From an uncultured Micrococcales bacterium (lineage in GTDB: Bacteria > Actinomycetota > Actinomycetes > Actinomycetales > Microbacteriaceae): a DNA stretch of 19,098 nt. The DNA is taken from contig CAIPNT010000099.1 in assembly GCA_903866485.1 (NCBI GenBank), forward strand, positions 1 through 19,098, in the 5' to 3' direction. The position numbers and the translations under genes were made by a program. Positions 15,005-19,098 of the stretch are shown piece by piece. The notes beneath the pieces are model-generated. The model searched no databases and had not been told where the DNA came from. It worked only from the letters and a program-made list of their open reading frames with translations. Position 1 is the first letter of the stretch, and each line of letters opens with the position of its first letter.

Positions 15005-16786
15005 TTATTCGAGTTCGAGCAGCACGGTTCCAGCGGCAACGGTCTCGCCGACAACGGCAGAGATCGACTTGATCACTCCGGCCTTGTGGGCGTTCATCGG
15101 CTGTTCCATCTTCATTGCTTCGAGCACAATCACTAGGTCGCCCTCGGCAACGGTGTCTCCAACGGCTACGGCAACCTTTACGACGGTTGACTGCATCGGA
15201 GCCTTAACCGCGTTGCCGCTTGAAGTTGGGCCAGATGCGGTGCCGTGCGAGGCACGCTTTGGTGCACGAGCAACTGGGCCCGATGCGGCAGCGCCTGAGC
15301 CGAGTAGTCGGTTTGGCAGTGAAACCTCGATGCGCTTGCCATCGACCTCGACCACAACGTTGTTGCGCTCGGCTGGCTCAGCACCAGGCTCGGCAACGCC
15401 CGACCAGGCTGGGATGTCGTTGACGAATTCGGTTTCGATCCAGCGGGTGTAAATGCCGAACTTGTTGGTGTTTTGGTCACCGATAAAGGCTGGGTCGTTG
15501 ACAATCTTGCGGTGGAAAGGAAGAACGGTCGGAAGACCGGCAACTTCCATCTCGGCAAGTGCACGACGTGAGCGAGCAAGTGCTTCTTCACGTGTTGCGC
15601 CGGTGACGATTAGTTTGGCAACCATAGAGTCGAATGAACCCGAGATGACATCGCCAGATTCAACGCCGGTGTCTACGCGAACGCCAGGGCCTGAGGGGGC
15701 CTTGAAAACGTGAACCGGGCCAGGCGCTGGCATAAAGTTGCGGCCGGCATCTTCACCGTTGATGCGGAATTCAAAAGAGTGACCCTTTACCTGCGGGTCT
15801 GGATAGTCGAGCACGCCACCCTCGGCCAAGCGGAATTGCTCGCGCACTAGGTCGATGCCGGTGACTTCTTCAGAAACCGGGTGCTCAACCTGAAGTCGGG
15901 TGTTGACCTCTAGGAACGAGATTGAGCCATCCTGAGCAACCAAGAATTCGCAGGTGCCGGCACCCTGATAACCAACCTCTTTCAAGATCGCCTTGGATGA
16001 CTCGTAGAGTCGGCGAACCTGGTCTTCGGTTAGAAACGGGGCTGGGGCCTCTTCGACCAACTTCTGATGACGGCGCTGCAGTGAGCAGTCGCGGGTCGAT
16101 ACGACAACGACGTTTCCATAGGCATCGGCTAAACACTGGGTTTCGACGTGACGGGGCTTCTCGAGGTACTTTTCAACAAAGCACTCGCCGCGACCGAAGG
16201 CTGCGATAGCCTCACGGGTTGCCGACTCAAATAGTTCGGCGACTTCTTCGATTTTGTAGGCAACCTTAATGCCTCGGCCACCGCCACCAAATGCGGCCTT
16301 GATTGCCACTGGCAAGCCGTGCTGGGCAACAAAGTCGAGCACTTCGGCGGCACCCGAAACCGGGTCGAGGGTGCCCGGGGCAAGCGGTGCACCGGCTCGC
16401 TCGGCAACGTGGCGGGCCGAAACCTTGTCGCCAAGCTGCTCAATTGCCTTTGGTGATGGACCGATCCAAATCAGGCCGGCCTCAATGACCTTGCTGGCAA
16501 ATTCGGCATTTTCAGCCAAGAATCCATAGCCAGGGTGAACTGCGTCTGAACCAGATTTCTTGGCCACAGCAAGAATCTTGTCGATCACAAGATAGGTTTC
16601 GGGTCCGGTGGTGCCATGCAGTGCATAGGCCTCGTCGGCCAGCTTCACGTGCATTGCATCGCGGTCTTGGTCGGCATAAACAGCAACCGACTGAATTCCC
16701 GCATCCTTGGCGGCACGAGCGATGCGAACGGCAATTTCGCCGCGATTAGCAATTAGAACCTTGGTGATCTTCTTAGACATAGTCAT
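15005..16786 (-). CDS. accA3: Acyl-CoA carboxylase alpha chain (biotin carboxylase-BCCP fusion)
   Basis: The alpha subunit of an acetyl-/propionyl-CoA carboxylase, 593 residues, supplying carboxybiotin to a separate carboxyltransferase beta subunit for fatty acid synthesis or propionyl-CoA metabolism. The biotin carboxylase half starts with [18 protein letters not shown], has the ATP-grasp glycine loop [10 protein letters not shown] and the active-site segment [14 protein letters not shown]. After an Ala/Pro-rich linker (about residues 500-525) the biotinyl domain carries EAMKME with biotin-accepting Lys559. Essential residues appear intact. Two starts are possible, ATG 16786 and ATG 16780; the first lies 6 nt after a TAGGCT hexamer and is used here. 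The symbol follows mycobacterial naming and is approximate. No beta subunit is encoded in the window. Confidence 0.92.
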   Translation of the reverse strand: MTMSKKITKVLIANRGEIAVRIARAAKDAGIQSVAVYADQDRDAMHVKLADEAYALHGTTGPETYLVIDKILAVAKKSGSDAVHPGYGFLAENAEFASKVIEAGLIWIGPSPKAIEQLGDKVSARHVAERAGAPLAPGTLDPVSGAAEVLDFVAQHGLPVAIKAAFGGGGRGIKVAYKIEEVAELFESATREAIAAFGRGECFVEKYLEKPRHVETQCLADAYGNVVVVSTRDCSLQRRHQKLVEEAPAPFLTEDQVRRLYESSKAILKEVGYQGAGTCEFLVAQDGSISFLEVNTRLQVEHPVSEEVTGIDLVREQFRLAEGGVLDYPDPQVKGHSFEFRINGEDAGRNFMPAPGPVHVFKAPSGPGVRVDTGVESGDVISGSFDSMVAKLIVTGATREEALARSRRALAEMEVAGLPTVLPFHRKIVNDPAFIGDQNTNKFGIYTRWIETEFVNDIPAWSGVAEPGAEPAERNNVVVEVDGKRIEVSLPNRLLGSGAAASGPVARAPKRASHGTASGPTSSGNAVKAPMQSTVVKVAVAVGDTVAEGDLVIVLEAMKMEQPMNAHKAGVIKSISAVVGETVAAGTVLLELE

Positions 16787-16792
16787 AGACCA

Positions 16793-16798
16793 AGCCTA
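16793..16798 (-). promoter_or_regulatory. Candidate -10 element of the acyl-CoA carboxylase alpha gene
   Basis: On the minus strand TAGGCT is followed by 6 nt (TGGTCT) and then ATG 16786, again predicting a leaderless mRNA. The element lies in the 78-nt gap between maf and the carboxylase gene, so the latter may have its own promoter. Confidence 0.45.
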
Positions 16799-16823
16799 TT
16801 GACTAAGGGCATGGATTTATTGG

Positions 16824-16846
16824 CGCGAAATCACAAAAAAATCGCG
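16824..16846 (-). terminator. Weak hairpin between maf and the carboxylase gene
   Basis: CGCGA and TCGCG arms (5 bp) enclose a 13-nt T-rich loop on the minus strand, shortly after the maf stop. There is no good T-run after the stem, so termination would be weak at best. Confidence 0.2.
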
Positions 16847-16864
16847 AGAGTGCTGTGGAATCGG

Positions 16865-17506
16865 CTAACTCAAGTTCCAAAGATCGGTGTATTCGACACC
16901 AAGTGACCTCACTAGGTCTCGCAAAGTCGGCAAAGAAAGGCCGATCACTGTGTGGGCATCGCCCTCAATCGACTTCAAGAACGCTCCGCCAAGACCATCG
17001 ATGGTGAATGCGCCAGCAACCTTCAGCGGTTCACCGGTGGCAACGTAGGCATCAATTTCTCGCTCGGTGACATTTGCAAAGTTCACAGTGGCAACCGAGA
17101 CGTGGCCCACGGCTGGAGCTTCGGCCCCTGGTTTCGGGTCGCGGTTGTCGATTACCCAGTGGCCAGAATAAAGTTTGCCCGAACGTCCGCGCATGGCCAA
17201 CCAACGATGTCTGGCAACCTCGGGTTCGTGTGGCTTGCCAAGTGCTTCGCCATCAAATTCCAGGGATGAGTCACAGCCGATGATGATTGCACCGCGAGCA
17301 TCCGGGTGGTTTACCACGGCTTCAGCCTTTGCCTTTGCAAGTACGTGCACCATCTCGGCGGTGTTCGAAATGAGCCCAAGTGCAGTGGCTTCGTCGGCGA
17401 CTGCATCTTCGTCGACTCCCGGAGCGATGGTTACGGGGTTGATCCCGCCGGCACGAAGCAGTGCGAGGCGGGCTGGCGAGGTAGAGGCAAGAACGAGTGT
17501 GGTCAC
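16865..17506 (-). CDS. maf: Maf family nucleoside triphosphate pyrophosphatase
   Basis: A cytosolic house-cleaning pyrophosphatase of 213 residues that hydrolyses non-canonical or modified nucleoside triphosphates. The start LVLASTSPARLALLR contains the family SxSPxR signature (Arg13). GCDSSLEFDGEALGKP corresponds to the catalytic Asp loop, followed by the RGRSGKLYSGHWV segment, and FTIDGLGGAFLKSIEGD near the C terminus matches the conserved GxxG..GSxxN-type loop. The order and length are normal. The start is GTG 17506, only 25 nt from the divergent GTG of the RNA methyltransferase gene; no ribosome-binding site fits in that gap and a leaderless mRNA is likely. It is followed on the same strand, after 78 nt, by the carboxylase gene, the arrangement often seen in actinobacteria. 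Confidence 0.9.
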   Translation of the reverse strand: MTTLVLASTSPARLALLRAGGINPVTIAPGVDEDAVADEATALGLISNTAEMVHVLAKAKAEAVVNHPDARGAIIIGCDSSLEFDGEALGKPHEPEVARHRWLAMRGRSGKLYSGHWVIDNRDPKPGAEAPAVGHVSVATVNFANVTEREIDAYVATGEPLKVAGAFTIDGLGGAFLKSIEGDAHTVIGLSLPTLRDLVRSLGVEYTDLWNLS

Positions 17507-17534
17507 CGCTCAAGTCTGGCAGACTTGTCGGGTG
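17504..17534. promoter_or_regulatory. Symmetric divergent promoter between maf and the RNA methyltransferase gene
   Basis: The centre is a perfect inverted repeat, CAAGTCTGGCAGACTTG (17511-17527, 8-bp arms, single-base centre). On each strand it reads CAGACT preceded by TGn, followed by exactly 6 nt and a GTG start. Counting from the centre to each GTG, 12 of 15 positions are symmetric. Two back-to-back -10 elements separated by one base would drive leaderless transcripts outward, and two polymerases could not bind at once. It may also be, or overlap, a repressor site. Confidence 0.5.
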
Positions 17535-18767
17535 AGTAAAACTACAAACTGGGTCGGCCAGAATCTAAAACTAACCATCGAAAAAGTTGCCCACGGTGGC
17601 ATCTTTGTTGCCCGTCACGATGGACGCGTGGTTTTTGTTTCGCACGTGCTGCCAGGTGAGACGGTTTTGGCTCAGGTTTATGAAGATCGCGGCGGTTCAT
17701 TCTGCCGTGCCGAGCCGGTGCAGATTCTTGAAGCATCGCCAGACCGTGTTGCTCAAGTTTGGAAACAGGCCGGCCCAGGTGGGGCCGGTGGAGCCGAGTT
17801 TGGTCACATCAAGTTAGCTCGACAGCGCGAGCTGAAGGCAGATGTGCTTGAAGAGGCCCTCGATCGCATGGCCGGCATCAAGTTGCGCCCCGTGGTCGAG
17901 GCGGCTCCCGGAGATGACGAGATGAACGGTCTTGGATATCGCACCCGTCTGCAGCTGCACGTTGATGAAGCCGGAACAGTCGGCCCGTTTCGCGAGCGCA
18001 GCCACGAAGTTATCAAGGTCAAAGACCTGCCTCTTGCGGTCGACGACCTTCGTGAACTTGAGATGCACAACAAAAACTTTCAAAACGTCAAAAAGATTGA
18101 ATTGGCGGCTTCAAGCACCGGTCAGGTGCAGTGGAAGATTGACAGCAAACTCAAGGGTGACGAGCGACTAATCGAACGCGTAGCCGGCCGCACCTTCCGC
18201 ATCAGCGGTGGTGGTTTCTGGCAGGTGCACAAAAAGGCGGCCGAGGTGCTTTCGAGCACGGTCACCGAGATGGTGGCAAATGTTGGCATCGATAAAGAGG
18301 CAGACAACCTAGACCTGTATGGTGGCGTCGGTCTGTTTTCGGGCGCGCTAGCAGCAAAGTTTGGCAACGACCTTCGCATCACCTCGGTTGAGTCGTTTCG
18401 CCAGGCCACCGATGACGCAACCCTTAATCTTTCTGATCTAACCCGCGCCAAGGCGGTCTGTGCGCCGGTTGAGCGATTTATGAACGAACGCGTTGGCAAC
18501 CTCGACAAAGGCGGCAAGACTGCCAGCCCTCGCAATGCCACAATTGTGCTCGACCCGCCACGCGCCGGCGCCGGCGCAAAGGTTGTTGGTCAGATTTTGG
18601 CCATCCAGCCCAAGCACATCGTTTATGTTGCTTGCGACCCGATTGCTTTGGCCCGCGACCTAAAACCACTTATCGAGGGCGGTTATGAACTCAAGCAGTT
18701 GCGCGCGTTTGACCTGTTTCCTCACACCCACCACGTTGAAGCGGTGGCCAGCTTGGTTCGAAAGTAG
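17532..18767 (+). CDS. TrmA/RumA-type class I SAM-dependent RNA uracil-5-methyltransferase
   Basis: An RNA m5U methyltransferase family protein of 411 residues. An N-terminal TRAM-like beta domain (about residues 8-65, with VAHGGIFVARHDGRVVFV and HVLPGETV) binds RNA. The catalytic domain has the SAM loop DLYGGVGLFSG, DPPRAGAG, VYVACDP with catalytic Cys368, and FPHTHHVE with the general-base Glu. The iron-sulfur cluster cysteines of RumA-like relatives are not present: the expected CGGC...QH region reads GPGGAGGAEFGHI (81-92). GTG 17532 is chosen because the TRAM homology starts at once and the open frame upstream only overlaps maf. Whether rRNA or tRNA is modified cannot be told. The response regulator gene follows 5 nt later. 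Confidence 0.88.
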   Translation: MSKTTNWVGQNLKLTIEKVAHGGIFVARHDGRVVFVSHVLPGETVLAQVYEDRGGSFCRAEPVQILEASPDRVAQVWKQAGPGGAGGAEFGHIKLARQRELKADVLEEALDRMAGIKLRPVVEAAPGDDEMNGLGYRTRLQLHVDEAGTVGPFRERSHEVIKVKDLPLAVDDLRELEMHNKNFQNVKKIELAASSTGQVQWKIDSKLKGDERLIERVAGRTFRISGGGFWQVHKKAAEVLSSTVTEMVANVGIDKEADNLDLYGGVGLFSGALAAKFGNDLRITSVESFRQATDDATLNLSDLTRAKAVCAPVERFMNERVGNLDKGGKTASPRNATIVLDPPRAGAGAKVVGQILAIQPKHIVYVACDPIALARDLKPLIEGGYELKQLRAFDLFPHTHHVEAVASLVRK

Positions 18768-18772
18768 TCAAA

Positions 18773-19098
18773 GTGGCTGCGCTTGAAAATCCGCCGGCGG
18801 TTTGCGTCGCCATCGTGGATGACCATGACGCGGTCAGGTTTGGTTTGCGCGGTGCCTGTGAAGAAGTTGGCTTTGTCTTCTGCGGTGGCGCTGGCACAGT
18901 TGCCGAACTTCTCGAAACGAGAAATCCGCTGAAGTGCGATGTAGTTGTTCTTGACCTTTCGCTTGCCGACGGCTCGCAGGTCGAAAGCAACGTCAAGACC
19001 ATCATTGAGGCTGGTGCCCAGGTTTTGGTGTTTAGCATCGCTGACAAGGCGGCCCTGGTGTCGGCGGCCCTTCGTGCCGGTGCTGCGGGAGTGGTCAA
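18773..19098 (+). CDS. Response regulator receiver domain, cut by the window end
   Basis: The N-terminal 108 residues of a two-component response regulator; the gene runs off the 3' edge. The receiver domain shows the acidic pair in AIVDDHDAVRFGL (Asp16-Asp17), the phosphoacceptor Asp61 in VVVLDLSLADGS, and the Ser of VLVFSI as the switch residue; RAGAAGVV is the segment that normally precedes the conserved Lys, which lies beyond the window. DDHD and the DGS segment resemble NarL/FixJ-type regulators, so a LuxR-type HTH domain is expected downstream, but this is inference. The start is GTG 18773, 5 nt after the methyltransferase stop, without a visible ribosome-binding site; translation may be coupled. 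The partner kinase is not in the window. Confidence 0.85.
   Translation, partial: MAALENPPAVCVAIVDDHDAVRFGLRGACEEVGFVFCGGAGTVAELLETRNPLKCDVVVLDLSLADGSQVESNVKTIIEAGAQVLVFSIADKAALVSAALRAGAAGVV

Noticed and set aside
14955..15452. Plus-strand open frame over the carboxylase C terminus
   Set aside because: Antisense to the linker and biotinyl domain; composition is that of a shadow frame.
17175..17531. N-terminal extension of the RNA methyltransferase reading frame
   Set aside because: It is the antisense shadow of maf; the TRAM domain begins right after GTG 17532.
18691..19098. Minus-strand open frame at the window end
   Set aside because: Low-complexity Ser/Thr/Ala-rich translation antisense to a clear receiver domain.
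1..19098. Mobile element, prophage, CRISPR or defence system
   Set aside because: No transposase, integrase, terminal repeats, spaced repeats or defence domains; all recognised genes are metabolic or housekeeping and composition looks even.

Overview
The window looks like chromosomal DNA from a streamlined, free-living actinobacterium, most plausibly Microbacteriaceae (freshwater Rhodoluna/Aquiluna-like). This is inferred from protein flavour: an actinobacterial ManC, a LpdA-type quinone reductase without redox cysteines, and a biotin carboxylase-BCCP fusion. It also rests on moderate GC, very tight gene packing, 4-nt ATGA overlaps and apparently leaderless GTG/ATG starts. No mobile element, CRISPR array, tRNA or rRNA is visible, and no gap between genes exceeds about 170 nt.

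Layout. Positions 1-2163 (+) hold mannose-1-phosphate guanylyltransferase followed directly by a divergent lipoprotein related to BMP-type nucleoside-binding proteins. Positions 2328-10989 (+) are a nucleoside uptake and salvage block. It begins with a BMP/PnrA-type binding lipoprotein followed by a strong terminator. Then come a double-ATPase ABC subunit, two permeases, cytidine deaminase, pyrimidine-nucleoside (thymidine) phosphorylase, adenosine deaminase, a PTS EIIA protein and a PTS EIIB protein. Positions 10986-13444 (-) hold a two-gene operon read as purine-nucleoside phosphorylase then a PGM2-like phosphosugar mutase; it converges on the salvage block and shares a CTAG stop with it. 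Positions 13476-14894 (+) encode an LpdA-like NAD(P)H-quinone reductase. Positions 15005-16786 (-) encode the acyl-CoA carboxylase alpha chain and 16865-17506 (-) a Maf pyrophosphatase. Positions 17532-18767 (+) encode a TrmA/RumA-type RNA methyltransferase, and the window ends inside a response regulator.

How the genes fit together. The binding protein, ATPase and permeases would import nucleosides. Cytidine and adenosine deaminases convert cytidine to uridine and adenosine to inosine. The two phosphorylases release bases plus (deoxy)ribose-1-phosphate, and the PGM2-like mutase is the best candidate for moving the sugar phosphate to the 5-position for central carbon metabolism. The EIIA/EIIB pair with no EIIC inside this operon is the main unexplained part.

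The most striking non-coding signals are: a near-symmetric 31-nt divergent promoter between maf and the methyltransferase gene; a recurring hexamer-N6-start-codon arrangement before five genes that suggests leaderless transcription; and a perfect 17-nt inverted repeat in the leader of the main binding-protein gene.
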